NCBI RefSeq assembly: GCF_041346945.1
Contig: NZ_CP166850.1
Location: 8,788,501-8,852,500, forward strand
Direction of reading: 5' to 3'
From: Amycolatopsis sp. cg9
Lineage (GTDB): Bacteria; Actinomycetota; Actinomycetes; Mycobacteriales; Pseudonocardiaceae
DNA: 64,000 bases
Every line of letters begins with the position of its first letter. Position 1 is the stretch's first letter. Positions 24,830 through 32,598 of the stretch are shown one piece after another. Below the pieces are notes generated by a model. The model saw only the letters and a list, made by a program, of their open reading frames with translations, was not told where the DNA came from and made no database searches. Both the position numbers and the translations under genes were made by a program.

Positions 24830-25472
24830 CCAGCACGGCCGCCTGGGACCGCCGTTCCAGGCCGAGCTTCGCCAGCAGGCGGGACACGTAGTTCTTGACG
24901 GTCTTCTCCGCCAGGAACATCCGCTCGGCGATCTGCCGGTTCGTCAGGCTCTCCCCGAGCAGGTCCAGCAGGACGAGCTCCTGGTCGCTCAACCCCGCCA
25001 GCGGGCCGGGGTTCCCGGTCTTCGCCCGCAGCTCGGTCACGAGCGCGGCCACCGCCCGGGCGTCCAGCAGCGTCTCGCCCGACCCCACCCGGCGGATCGC
25101 GTCGACGAGCTGCAGCCCCTTCACGTCCTTGATGACGTACCCCTCGGCGCCGGCCAGCACCGCTTCGACCATCGAATCCTCGTCGGTGAAGGAAGTCAGC
25201 ATCAGGCACCGCAGCGCGGGCAGCGCCACGCGCAGGTCGCGGCACAGCTCGACGCCGTTGCCGTCGGGCAGCCGCACGTCCAGCACCGCCACGTCCGGGC
25301 GCAGCGCGGGCACCCTGGCCAACGCCTCGGCCACCGACGAGGCCTGCCCGACGACTTTCAGGTCGGGTTCGTCGTCGACGAGCTCGGCCACCCCGCGCCG
25401 CACGAGTTCGTGGTCGTCGACCAGGAAGACGGTGATGACGGGCGGTTCGGGCGGCAGGCTGTCATCCACCAC
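24789..25472 (-). CDS. NarL/LuxR-type response regulator, DevR/DosR-like
   Basis: A 227-aa regulator. The receiver domain (about 12-130) has the acidic pair DD at 19-20, phospho-acceptor Asp65 in [10 protein letters not shown], the switch residue in MLTSF (about 93) and Lys115 in YVIKD. The C-terminal LuxR helix-turn-helix (about 160-215) reads [20 protein letters not shown], the DevR-type recognition helix. It is the natural partner of the GAF kinase nearby and the likely master of the 23-38 kb island. The start is GTG 25472 or 25469. The 3' end overlaps the nitroreductase gene. Confidence 0.92.
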   Translation of the reverse strand: MVDDSLPPEPPVITVFLVDDHELVRRGVAELVDDEPDLKVVGQASSVAEALARVPALRPDVAVLDVRLPDGNGVELCRDLRVALPALRCLMLTSFTDEDSMVEAVLAGAEGYVIKDVKGLQLVDAIRRVGSGETLLDARAVAALVTELRAKTGNPGPLAGLSDQELVLLDLLGESLTNRQIAERMFLAEKTVKNYVSRLLAKLGLERRSQAAVLVTGIHGAERRSGG

Positions 25473-25491
25473 CCCAGGCTACGCCCGCCAC

Positions 25492-25531
25492 GCCGAACGA
25501 CCCCGGAAGAGAGGTCCGGCGGCACTAGGCC
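25492..25531 (+). promoter_or_regulatory. Promoter with shared 20-nt element, upstream of BON gene
   Basis: GCCGAACGACCCCGGAAGAG at 25492-25511 is followed after exactly 14 nt by TAGGCC (25526). The same 20 bases and the same 14-nt spacing to TAGGCC recur at 38371-38410, upstream of the glycosyltransferase operon. The element is likely an activator site and TAGGCC part of the -10. It lies 50-70 bp before the BON gene start. Confidence 0.65.
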
Positions 25532-25560
25532 GCGCGGCGCGCGCGGACCACGGTGGAGGG

Positions 25561-26235
25561 ATGACACAGATCCAGCACAGGCCCGATCATCACCTCAAGA
25601 CCGCTGTCACCGATGAGCTCGCCTGGACCCCCAGCGTCAACGCCGAAGAGATCGGCGTGACCGTCACGAACGGAGTCGCGACGCTGTCCGGGCACGTCGG
25701 CACCTACCCCGAGAAGGAAGAGGCCCTGCGCGCCGCGAGCCGGGTCCACGGGGTCACCTCGACCGTGGACAAGATCCTCGTCCGGCACGGCCACGAGGTG
25801 GCGGCCGACGCGGATCTCGCCCGGGAAGCCATGATCGTGTTCGACCGCCGCACCGTCCTGGTGCCGAAGGACGCGGTGCAGGTCGACGTGCGCGACCAGG
25901 TGGTCACCCTGCGCGGGTCGGTGGATTGGCACTACCAGCGCGAAGCCGCCCGCCGGGCGGTGGCCGCGCTCCCCGGCATCAGCGGGGTGCGGAACCTGAT
26001 CACACTGCGGCCTTCGCCGGGGGTTTCGGCGGCCGAGACCAAGGCGCAGCTCACCGCGGCGCTCGCCCGGCACGCACCGGGGTTCGCGCAGCACGTCGAG
26101 GTCGGCATCGACGACGGCCAGGTCACCCTGACCGGCGAAGTCCTCACCCCGGCCGAACGCCGTTCGGCCGAGCAGACCGCGTGGTTCGCCCCCGGTGTGA
26201 CCGCGGTCGACAACCAGGTGACGCTCTCCGGCTGA
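25561..26235 (+). CDS. BON-domain protein with three BON repeats
   Basis: A 224-aa protein with three BON modules (about 8-76, 84-150, 155-223), each carrying the [16 protein letters not shown] and QVTLTGEV type beta-strand signature. No signal peptide, so cytosolic. BON domains bind membranes, lipids or other proteins; triple-BON cytosolic proteins occur in stress islands with USP and stomatin-like genes, as here. GGTGGAGGG precedes the ATG. The stomatin gene follows after 37 bp and is likely co-transcribed. Function beyond stress association is not established. Confidence 0.88.
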   Translation: MTQIQHRPDHHLKTAVTDELAWTPSVNAEEIGVTVTNGVATLSGHVGTYPEKEEALRAASRVHGVTSTVDKILVRHGHEVAADADLAREAMIVFDRRTVLVPKDAVQVDVRDQVVTLRGSVDWHYQREAARRAVAALPGISGVRNLITLRPSPGVSAAETKAQLTAALARHAPGFAQHVEVGIDDGQVTLTGEVLTPAERRSAEQTAWFAPGVTAVDNQVTLSG

Positions 26236-26272
26236 GCCGCCACCCGCGCGAAGTCGCGAAGTCTGGAGCACC

Positions 26273-27121
26273 ATGAACGTTCTCGTGATCATCGTCATCG
26301 CCGCCGCGTTGCTGCTCCTCCTGGCTTCCGCGGTGCGCATCGTCAAGCAGTACGAACGGGGTGTCCTGTTCCGGCTCGGCCGGGTCATCGGGGTGCGCGA
26401 GCCGGGGTTGCGGCTGATCATCCCGATCGTCGACGTCCTGCGCCGGGTGCCGTTGCGGATCATCACGATGCCCATCCAGTCCCAGGGCATCATCACCCGC
26501 GACAACGTGAGCGTGGACGTGTCCGCGGTGGCGTACTTCCGGGTGCGGGACGCGGTGAAGTCGGTCGTCGCGATCGAGAACGTCTACGCCGCGATCGACC
26601 AGATCGCCCAGACGACGCTGCGGAAGGTCGTCGGGCAGCACACGCTGGACGAGACGCTGTCCGAGACCGACAGCATCAACGTCGACATCCGCCGGATCCT
26701 GGACGTCACCACGCTCGACTGGGGCGTGGAGGTGACTTTGGTGGAGCTGAAGGACATCCAGCTGCCCGACACGATGAAACGGGCGATGGCCCGGCAGGCC
26801 GAAGCGGAACGCGAAAAGCGCGCCAAGATCATCAGCGCCGAAGGCGAATCCCTGGCCGCCGCCGCACTCGGCGACGCGTCGGACACGATGATGGCGCACC
26901 CGCTCGCGCTGCAGCTGCGCAACCTGCAGAGCCTGGTGGAGATCGGCGTGGACAAGAACACCACCGTCGTGTTCCCCGCCCCGCTGATGAGCACCATCGG
27001 CGAGCTGGGCTCGTTCCTGGCCCGCGAGAGCGCCGCCGCGACCCGGCCTGAACCGGCCGTCACGGCCCCGATCGTGCCGCCGAAGTCGGCGGTGAACGGA
27101 ACCCGGGCCGACGACAACTGA
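26273..27121 (+). CDS. SPFH/stomatin-like membrane protein
   Basis: A 282-aa protein with an N-terminal membrane helix (about 3-21), then the SPFH/band 7 domain starting [18 protein letters not shown] and containing the stomatin signature [16 protein letters not shown] coiled region (about 160-205, rich in [16 protein letters not shown]) favours oligomers. Stomatins form large rings at the inner membrane and are often paired with NfeD proteases; no NfeD gene is present here. It follows the BON gene at 37 bp and probably shares its promoter. A hairpin-forming inverted repeat follows the stop. Confidence 0.92.
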   Translation: MNVLVIIVIAAALLLLLASAVRIVKQYERGVLFRLGRVIGVREPGLRLIIPIVDVLRRVPLRIITMPIQSQGIITRDNVSVDVSAVAYFRVRDAVKSVVAIENVYAAIDQIAQTTLRKVVGQHTLDETLSETDSINVDIRRILDVTTLDWGVEVTLVELKDIQLPDTMKRAMARQAEAEREKRAKIISAEGESLAAAALGDASDTMMAHPLALQLRNLQSLVEIGVDKNTTVVFPAPLMSTIGELGSFLARESAAATRPEPAVTAPIVPPKSAVNGTRADDN

Positions 27122-27141
27122 CCCGCGGCCCACGGACTCCG

Positions 27142-27172
27142 CAGTGTTCTGTGCGAAAAGGACAGAGCACTG
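27142..27172. repeat. Inverted repeat after the stomatin gene
   Basis: CAGTGTTCTGT (27142-27152) and ACAGAGCACTG (27162-27172) pair with one mismatch around a 9-nt loop. The position, 20 bp after the stomatin stop and 40 bp before the GNAT start, allows two readings: a terminator hairpin without a T-run, or an operator for the GNAT gene. Confidence 0.5.
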
Positions 27173-27211
27173 TGGACCCGTGCCCGGGCGCCGGCCTCGT
27201 GAGGAGAAGCC

Positions 27212-27742
27212 ATGTCCACCGCCACCCCACCGGTCCGAGCCCTGCTCCCGGACGGCGAAGTCGCCTGGGTGCGCAAGCTCGAAGCCTGCGACGCCGATGC
27301 GGTCCTCGCGCTGCGGGCCCGGCTCGCCGAGCGCGACCGGCACCTGCGGTTCTTCGGCCTCGGCGTGGCCGGGCTGGCCGAGCTTTCGGTGCAGCTGTCC
27401 CGAAGTTCGGGCGTCGGGCACACCGCACTGGGGTGCTTCGTGCACTCCCGGCTGGCCGGCGTCGCCCGCTACGACATCTCGGCCGACTCGGCCGAAGCGG
27501 AGGTCGCCCTCGTGGTCGACGGCCACGGGCAGACGCTCGGCGTGGCGGCCCTGCTGCTCGAACAGCTCGCCGTCTCGGCGGAGCACGAAGGGGTGCGGAT
27601 GCTCGTCGCCGACGTGGACGAGGGAAACGCGAAGATGCTCGGCGTCTTCGCGGCGCTGGGCATCCCGTTCCGCCCCGGCCTGCCGGGCACCAACGGCGGG
27701 CACCGGTCCGCCGACGCGGGTGAAGCGGGAACCCCGTACTGA
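27212..27742 (+). CDS. GNAT-family acetyltransferase-like protein
   Basis: A 176-aa protein resembling the GNAT domain found in acyl-CoA synthetase/acetyltransferase fusions (Pat-type). It has RKLEACDADAVLALRARLAE at the start, the acetyl-CoA loop region as GHGQTLGVAALLLEQLA (about 108-124), and VADVDEGNAKMLGVFAALG as the last motif. The canonical Q/RxxGxG/A is seen as QTLGVA. In dormancy regulons such proteins may acetylate metabolic enzymes. GAGGAG precedes the ATG. The C-terminal 20 residues are low in complexity. Substrate is unknown. Confidence 0.75.
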   Translation: MSTATPPVRALLPDGEVAWVRKLEACDADAVLALRARLAERDRHLRFFGLGVAGLAELSVQLSRSSGVGHTALGCFVHSRLAGVARYDISADSAEAEVALVVDGHGQTLGVAALLLEQLAVSAEHEGVRMLVADVDEGNAKMLGVFAALGIPFRPGLPGTNGGHRSADAGEAGTPY

Positions 27743-27781
27743 CCCGCAGCGGCCGGGCCGCGTGGTGCCTTCCCCGGCTGG

Positions 27782-28768
27782 TCAGCTTCGTGCGGCGGTG
27801 CGCCGGCCGGCTCCGCGCACTGCCGCGGTGTAGCCGGGGTTGAGCCGGCGAGCCAGGTGCTCGGCCCGGGGCCAGCGGACGTCGGTCGCCCAGCCGAGTT
27901 CCTCGAAGAGCCGGATCAGGCGCGCGGACATGTCGAGCTGGCCGCGGCGGACGCCGTGGCGGGCGCAGGTGGGGTCGGCGTGGTGGGAGTTGTGCCAGGA
28001 CTCGCCCATCGAGGCGATGGCCAGCGGCCAGAAGTTCGCGGACTTGTCGCGGGCGGCGTACGGCCGTTCGCCGATCATGTGGCACAGGGAGTTCACCGAC
28101 CAGGTGACGTGGTGCAGCACCGCCACCCGCACCAGGCCGGCCCAGAAGAACGCCGTCAGCGCACCCCACCAGGACAGCGTCACCAGCCCGCCGAGCACGG
28201 CCGGGGTGAGCAGGGTGACCACGGTGAGCGCCGGGAACCAGCGGTCGATCCGGACGAGGTCGCGGTCGGCGAGCAGATCGGGGGCGAAGCGCTGGGCGTT
28301 GGTCTTCCGCCGGTCGAACAGCCAGCCCATGTGGGCGTGCCAGAACCCCTTGGCCAGCGCGGCCGCGGACGTGCCGTAGCGCCACGGGGAGTGCGGGTCG
28401 CCGTCGCGGTCGGCGTAGGCGTGGTGGCGGCGGTGGTCGGCGACCCAGCCGACCACCGGGCCCTGCATGGCCATGCTGCCGGCGACGGCGAGCGCGATCC
28501 GCAGGCCGCGCCGGGCCTTGAACGCGCCGTGGGTGAAGTGGCGGTGGAATCCGATCGTCACCCCGAGCCCGGTCAGGAAGTAGAACCCGGCCGTGAGGAC
28601 GACGTCGGTCCAGCCGAGGCCCCAGCCCCACGCGAACGGCACCGCCGCGGCCAGCGCCAGCAACGGCACCACGGCGAACAGCTTGACCAAGAAGGTTTCG
28701 GTGCGGGACTTTTCGCCCGCGAGGATCGGCTCGGCGGTCTTCGGTGGCCGTGGCAACGTGCGTGTCAT
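27782..28768 (-). CDS. Membrane fatty-acid desaturase, acyl-CoA Delta9 type
   Basis: A 328-aa integral membrane di-iron desaturase. The three histidine boxes are HRHFTH (75-80), HRRHHAYAD (112-120) and ESWHNSHH (about 263-270), set between hydrophobic pairs at about 30-65 and 175-215. This is the stearoyl-CoA desaturase/DesA3-like pattern, inserting a cis double bond with O2 and an electron donor. It would adjust membrane fluidity, and it would need oxygen, so placement in a hypoxia-like island suggests a role at low oxygen or on recovery. Divergent from a small ORF and permease; a long inverted repeat lies 70 bp upstream of its start. Confidence 0.92.
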   Translation of the reverse strand: MTRTLPRPPKTAEPILAGEKSRTETFLVKLFAVVPLLALAAAVPFAWGWGLGWTDVVLTAGFYFLTGLGVTIGFHRHFTHGAFKARRGLRIALAVAGSMAMQGPVVGWVADHRRHHAYADRDGDPHSPWRYGTSAAALAKGFWHAHMGWLFDRRKTNAQRFAPDLLADRDLVRIDRWFPALTVVTLLTPAVLGGLVTLSWWGALTAFFWAGLVRVAVLHHVTWSVNSLCHMIGERPYAARDKSANFWPLAIASMGESWHNSHHADPTCARHGVRRGQLDMSARLIRLFEELGWATDVRWPRAEHLARRLNPGYTAAVRGAGRRTAARS

Positions 28769-28836
28769 CTTCGATCACTCTTTTCCGCTGACGTACCTGT
28801 CCGCCAAGGGTCCGGGGCGATCACCTGAGGGATAGC

Positions 28837-28881
28837 CCGCCGGCGGGGACCTAAACCCGGAGGAAGGGACCCCGCCGGCGG
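28837..28881. repeat. Long inverted repeat in divergent promoter region
   Basis: CCGCCGGCGGGGACC (28837-28851) and GGACCCCGCCGGCGG (28867-28881) pair over 14 of 15 bases with a 15-nt loop. It lies between the divergent desaturase and permease genes. Directly after it, GTATGCT (28881-28887) looks like a rightward -10. The repeat may be a two-site operator; its inner part contains GGGACC, as in DevR-type boxes. Confidence 0.5.
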
Positions 28882-28916
28882 TATGCTCGGGCGACCAGAA
28901 GTCCGAGCGTCCAGAC

Positions 28917-28975
28917 CCTGCTCTCGTGGCGACCGGCGATGTGGCCGCCCCCGGCCGACCCCCACCGAGAGCAGG
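28917..28975 (+). promoter_or_regulatory. Leader stem that covers a ribosome binding site
   Basis: CCTGCTCTCG (28917-28926) and CGAGAGCAGG (28966-28975) are perfectly complementary over 10 bp. The right arm contains the AGCAGG ribosome site that lies 6 nt before the ATG at 28982. When folded, the stem would hide the site, so translation of the small ORF and the permease after it may depend on opening the structure. Confidence 0.45.
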
Positions 28976-28981
28976 ATGTTC

Positions 28982-29050
28982 ATGACCGCTACGGAACCCA
29001 CCCGGATCTTCCCGCCGGCGCCGGCCCGCTCCGCCGCACCGGTGCGCTGA
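28982..29050 (+). CDS. Small ORF, 22 aa, possible leader peptide
   Basis: ATG 28982 opens a 22-residue frame, MTATEPTRIFPPAPARSAAP followed by VR and TGA. It has an AGCAGG ribosome site 6 nt upstream (an ATG at 28976 lies too close to that site). The stop is only 4 nt before the permease ATG at 29055, which itself has no ribosome site, so the permease is probably translated by coupling. The peptide is proline- and alanine-rich and has no recognisable domain. It may be a leader rather than a functional protein. Confidence 0.45.
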   Translation: MTATEPTRIFPPAPARSAAPVR

Positions 29051-29054
29051 TCGG

Positions 29055-30149
29055 ATGCCGGACCCCGCTCCTTCCCCGGTGCCGTACGGGCTCCGCGTCG
29101 CGGCCGCCGTCGCCTGGCGTTTGCTGGTCGTGGCGGCAGCACTGACCGTCTTGGCGTTCGTCGCCGTCCGGCTGGCCTCCGTGCTGGTCCCGGTCGCCGT
29201 GGCCCTGCTGCTCGCGGGCCTGTTCTCCCCCGCCGTCACCTGGCTGACGGGCCACCGGGTCCCGCGCGGACTCGCGACCGCGATCGTGCTGGTCGGGGGG
29301 ATCGCGCTGGCCGGCGGCGTGGTGACGTTCGTGGTCATCAGCGTCACCGTGGGCATGCCCGGCCTGATCGACCAGGTCACCACGAGCCTGACCGACCTGC
29401 ACACCTGGTTGCGCACCGGACCGCTGCACCTGAGCCAGGGCCAGCTCGACGAGCTGCTCGGCAACGCCACGGCCATGCTCGGCCGGAACAAGTCGGTGAT
29501 CGCCTCGGGCGCCCTCACCACCGCGATCACCGTCGGGGAACTGCTCGCCGAGTCCCTGCTGGTCGTGTTCTGCCTGATTTTCTTCCTCGCGCAGGGAAAC
29601 ACGATCTGGGCCTTCGTGCTGCGGGCCGCGCCGGCCCGCGTGCGCAACCGCGTCGACGTCGCCGGGCGCAGCGGGTTCACCACCCTGGCGCACTACATCC
29701 GCGGGACCGCCGCCGTCGCGTTCGTCGACGCCGCCGGCATCGGCATCGGACTCGTGATCGTCGGGGTCCCCTTGGCGGCTCCGCTGAGCACGCTCGTCTT
29801 CCTCGGCGCGTTCGTCCCCGTCATCGGTTCGGTGATCGCGGGCGCGATCGCCGTCCTCGTGGCGCTAGTGGCCAACGGCGTGCTGGCGGCCGTGATCGTG
29901 CTCGCCGTCGTCGTCGGCGTCATGCAGCTCGAAAGCCACGTCCTGCAACCACTGCTGCTCGGACGGGCCGTCCGGCTGCACCCCCTGGCCGTGGTCCTCG
30001 CCCTCACCACCGGGCTCGTCACCGCCGGCATCGTCGGCGCGCTGCTCGCCGTGCCCCTGCTCGCCGTCTTCAGCTCGGGCGTGCGAAGCCTGACCGCCCG
30101 GCCGGAGATCGACTCGCCGCTGCCCAGCGCTCGCGACCACGGCGACTGA
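29055..30149 (+). CDS. AI-2E/PerM-family permease
   Basis: A 364-aa membrane protein of the AI-2E transporter (PerM, UPF0118) family. It has about 7-8 hydrophobic segments, with the paired helices at about 20-65, a periplasmic-type loop at about 90-140, and the conserved C-terminal block ESHVLQPLLLGRAVRLHPLAV (about 297-317). Members export small molecules such as AI-2 or act in Na+/H+ exchange; the actual substrate here is unknown. It lies behind a structured leader and small ORF, in an island of stress genes. The C-terminal tail is short and polar. Confidence 0.9.
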   Translation: MPDPAPSPVPYGLRVAAAVAWRLLVVAAALTVLAFVAVRLASVLVPVAVALLLAGLFSPAVTWLTGHRVPRGLATAIVLVGGIALAGGVVTFVVISVTVGMPGLIDQVTTSLTDLHTWLRTGPLHLSQGQLDELLGNATAMLGRNKSVIASGALTTAITVGELLAESLLVVFCLIFFLAQGNTIWAFVLRAAPARVRNRVDVAGRSGFTTLAHYIRGTAAVAFVDAAGIGIGLVIVGVPLAAPLSTLVFLGAFVPVIGSVIAGAIAVLVALVANGVLAAVIVLAVVVGVMQLESHVLQPLLLGRAVRLHPLAVVLALTTGLVTAGIVGALLAVPLLAVFSSGVRSLTARPEIDSPLPSARDHGD

Positions 30150-30174
30150 GACCGGGTTCGCGGCGGCGGCGCGG

Positions 30175-30531
30175 TCAGGACCCGGCGTGCCCGCCCTGGT
30201 GCCGGATGGAGTCCCCGCCCTTGTGGTGGTCCGTCCGCCCGTACACGCCTTCGAGCACGCTCACGAGTTTGTGCACGGCACCCCGGCACGCTTCGGCGAC
30301 CGAACCCGCGTGGTGGCTGACGGCCACCGTCCGCCGTCCGGCCGGCCGGGCCTCGAGCACGCAGCGGCGGTCCAGCCCGTCGGCGGTGCCGGATTCTTCG
30401 CTGAAGTGGACCTCCAGCCGCGTGATGTGGTCGCTGAACCGCGACAGCTTGGCGGCCAGCTCCCCCTCGAAGTGCCGGACCAGCTCTTCGCCGCCGTGCG
30501 TCGTCCGGTCCGTGCTGATCTGGATCTGCAT
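30175..30531 (-). CDS. Short HPF/RaiA-like ribosome-associated protein
   Basis: A 118-aa protein from ATG 30531, preceded by GAGGA. The sequence MQIQISTDRTTHGGEELVRH followed by LSRFSDHITRLEVHFSEE and a beta-alpha-beta-beta-beta-alpha order is that of the S30AE fold of hibernation-promoting factors. It lacks the C-terminal dimerisation domain of long HPF. Such proteins block ribosomes in dormancy; DosR-regulon genes of mycobacteria include a similar one. An in-frame start at 30633 adds 34 residues without homology and is unlikely. DevR-like boxes lie 45-130 bp upstream. Confidence 0.85.
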   Translation of the reverse strand: MQIQISTDRTTHGGEELVRHFEGELAAKLSRFSDHITRLEVHFSEESGTADGLDRRCVLEARPAGRRTVAVSHHAGSVAEACRGAVHKLVSVLEGVYGRTDHHKGGDSIRHQGGHAGS

Positions 30532-30575
30532 GCGTCGTCCTCTCGCCGACCGGCCGGCCCGGATCTGCTCGCCCC

Positions 30576-30730
30576 GGACGTCCGGTCTTCGGCCATCGTG
30601 TCCGGCGCGGCGGCGGTCTGCCCACGGGCACACGTCCCCAGTCCGAGGGCCGAAGGGACTTTTCCCGCGGCCACCCGCCCCGGAACGGCGTGCGGAGGCC
30701 GAAAGGTCCGCGACAGGTGACGTGCGGCCC
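30576..30730. promoter_or_regulatory. Cluster of four DevR-box-like sites
   Basis: Between the divergent HPF-like and ligase genes are GGACGTCCGGTCTTCGGCC (30576-30594), GAGGGCCGAAGGGACT (30645-30660), GAGGCCGAAAGGTCC (30695-30709) and GGTGACGTGCGGCCC (30716-30730). Read in one orientation or the other, each approaches GGGAC-N2-TCGGCCC, the form of many DosR boxes. The third, whose complement is GGACCTTTCGGCCTC, is the closest. Confidence 0.55.
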
Positions 30731-30789
30731 TACTCCGGCGCGGGCGAACCGGTGACACTGGCGATCCGGACGAGGGACGGAGCCTGCCC

Positions 30790-31944
30790 GTGCACGTGCG
30801 ACTTTCGCTGCCGGAAAGGAACGACCTCACCGTCGGCGTCGAAGAGGAGTTCGTCCTCGTCGACCCGGCGACCGGTGGGGTTTCGCTCGCCGCGCCCCGC
30901 GTGCTGGAACTGCTCGACGGCGAACCCGCCGTGATGCCGGAGTTCCTGCGGTTCCAGGTCGAAACCGCCACCGGGATCCACACCGATCTCGCCGACGTAC
31001 GGGCGGACCTGCTCGGGCTGCGCCGGCTCGTGGCGGACGCGGCCGGCCGAGCCGGCTGCCTGCTGCTGGCGTCCGGGACACCGCCGTGCGGCGACCTGCC
31101 GGGCCTGCCCGGCATCACGCCCGAACCCCGGTACCGCGCGCTGGCCGCCCGGTTTCCCGCGCTGCTCCCGGAAGCCGGCACCTGCGCCTGTCACGTGCAC
31201 GTCGGCATCCCGTCCCCGGCACTCGGCGTCCGGGTCCTGGCGGGCCTGCGTCCCTGGCTCGCCCCACTGCTCGCCATCAGCGCCAATTCGCCGCTGGCCC
31301 ACGACGAGGACTCCGGATGGGCCAGCCGCCGGTACCCGCTGTGGTCGCGCTGGCCGACCGCGAAGCCGCCGCTGGACTGGCCGGACGAGACCGCCTACGC
31401 CACGAGCGTCGACGACGCCGTACGCCGGGGCGCGGCCTTGGACGCGCACGGGGTCTACTACTACGCCCGGCTCTCGCCGAAGTACCCGACGGTCGAGATC
31501 CGCATCGCGGACGTCGGCTTGACCGCCGAAGACGCGGTGCTGCTCGCCGGGCTGATCCGCGCCCTCGTGGTGACGATCCTCGCGGAAGCCCGGGCCGGCG
31601 TCGCGCCCCGGCCGGTCCGGACCGCGCTGGTCGAGGCGTCGCTCACCGCCGCGGCCCGCGGCGGCCACCCCGGCGACGGCATCGATCCCCGCACCGGGGA
31701 GGTCCTCCCGCAGCACGTGCTCGTCGACCGGCTCCTGGCGTACGTCCGGCCGGCCTTGCAGGCCAACGGGGACCTCGCGACGATCGACCGGCAGCTCGCC
31801 GCGGTGCAGGCCGGCGAAACCGGCGCGGCACGCCAGCGCGCGCTGTTCGCGAAGGCCGGCTCACCGGCCGCGCTCGTGGCGGAGCTGGCCTCGGCGACCT
31901 TGGCCGAGAGAGCCCGGACCGCCCCCGCCGTCCACGGCGGCTGA
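30790..31944 (+). CDS. YbdK-type carboxylate-amine ligase (glutamate-cysteine ligase family 2)
   Basis: A 384-aa protein with the family signature TVGVEEEFVLVD near residues 13-24, the central FQVETATGIHTDL, CACHVHVGI (about 133-141) and a Lys/Arg-rich ATP site. YbdK-like enzymes ligate glutamate and cysteine weakly or act on other carboxylate-amine pairs; related EgtA acts in ergothioneine synthesis. The start is GTG 30790 with GGAG upstream. The four DevR-like boxes lie 60-210 bp upstream, so induction with the dormancy genes is likely. Product unknown, perhaps a redox-protective gamma-glutamyl compound. Confidence 0.88.
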   Translation: MHVRLSLPERNDLTVGVEEEFVLVDPATGGVSLAAPRVLELLDGEPAVMPEFLRFQVETATGIHTDLADVRADLLGLRRLVADAAGRAGCLLLASGTPPCGDLPGLPGITPEPRYRALAARFPALLPEAGTCACHVHVGIPSPALGVRVLAGLRPWLAPLLAISANSPLAHDEDSGWASRRYPLWSRWPTAKPPLDWPDETAYATSVDDAVRRGAALDAHGVYYYARLSPKYPTVEIRIADVGLTAEDAVLLAGLIRALVVTILAEARAGVAPRPVRTALVEASLTAAARGGHPGDGIDPRTGEVLPQHVLVDRLLAYVRPALQANGDLATIDRQLAAVQAGETGAARQRALFAKAGSPAALVAELASATLAERARTAPAVHGG

Positions 31945-32160
31945 GCCGACTTCCGCGGCCGGAAAACCGCCACGAGCGAAATCGATCTTTCGCTCCGCCG
32001 GATCCGAAAACCTGTCACATTTATTCGAGGGTCCCTCATCCGGGGGATTCTTTTTCGGCGAATGCGCACCGCGACTAGGCTTTCCGGATCGCCCCGGACC
32101 TCGGCGTGCCCGCAGTTCCCCGCACCGCGCGGAACGCACCCACGGCCGAGGAGATGACAG
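31945..32160 (+). promoter_or_regulatory. Promoter region upstream of small island gene
   Basis: A 216-bp gap. GAGGGTCCCTCATCCGGGG (32028-32046) could be an activator site, and GACTAGGCT (32073-32081), with TAGGCT as a -10-like hexamer, resembles the TAGGCC of the two 20-nt-element promoters. An AT-rich patch (ACATTTATTCG) lies just before. GAGGAG precedes the ATG at 32161. No gene is seen. Confidence 0.45.
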
Positions 32161-32442
32161 ATGACTGCCGGGAATCCGGACCCCATCGCGCCGACGACGG
32201 ACGACGTCACTCCCCGCCGCCAGATCGCCTTCACCGTCGGCACCTGGCGCGTCACCTACGCCGGGCCGGATCCCCGCGCACCGCGAACCGGCACCCTCGC
32301 CGGCCGCCCCGAGTTCGGCCCCGGCGGCACCCGCGTCCCGATCGTCGCCGTCGACGGCCCCGCGGACTCGGTGCACTGGGTCGACGACCGGGACATCATC
32401 GCCGTGACCGCCGGCGAACCACCGGTCCCCGGACAGCGCTGA
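32161..32442 (+). CDS. Small protein of unknown function, 93 aa
   Basis: ATG 32161 follows GAGGAG at 9 nt spacing and has its own promoter-like region. The product is hydrophilic: a Pro/Thr-rich start, then RRQIAFTVGTWRVTYAGPDP, a GPGGTRVPIVAVDGP stretch and VHWVDDRDIIAVT near the end, suggesting a small beta-rich domain. I do not recognise a family. It lies between the YbdK-type ligase and the first DUF5994 gene, so it is probably part of the stress island. Codon usage is normal for the window, which supports it as real. Confidence 0.65.
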   Translation: MTAGNPDPIAPTTDDVTPRRQIAFTVGTWRVTYAGPDPRAPRTGTLAGRPEFGPGGTRVPIVAVDGPADSVHWVDDRDIIAVTAGEPPVPGQR

Positions 32443-32492
32443 ACCGACCGCGCAGGCGCAGTTCGGCGGTCGCTCGAGACGCCCGGCGGCGG

Positions 32493-32556
32493 GTGTAGAA
32501 TCCGGGGTACCGAGAGCATTTCGCGCACCGGCGGCAGGGCCGGAGCCGTCCTCGGA
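32493..32556 (+). promoter_or_regulatory. Conserved promoter-leader element, copy A (before DUF5994 gene 1)
   Basis: The order is GTGTA (32493-32497, with TAGAAT as -10), 16 nt, GAGCATTTCGC (32514-32524), 22 nt, CGTCCTCGGA (32547-32556). Copy B at 34337-34400 has the same three blocks with identical spacing. CCGAG just before GCATTTCGC can pair with CTCGG, and CCGG/CCGG form an inner hairpin. The ATG follows after 42 nt (43 in copy B). This looks like a structured 5' leader. Confidence 0.65.
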
Positions 32557-32598
32557 TTCCCTTTATTTCGATCAATGCGATCGAGACGGGACAGCGGC

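Noticed and set aside
28882..28920. Similarity of the permease leader to the STAS-gene leader (both TATGCT followed by GAAGT and CCGAG)
   Set aside because: Spacing differs and only short words match, so it may be chance.
30645..30660. Perfect mycobacterial DosR box
   Set aside because: The site departs from the palindromic consensus (direct rather than inverted CCC halves), so it is only called DevR-like.
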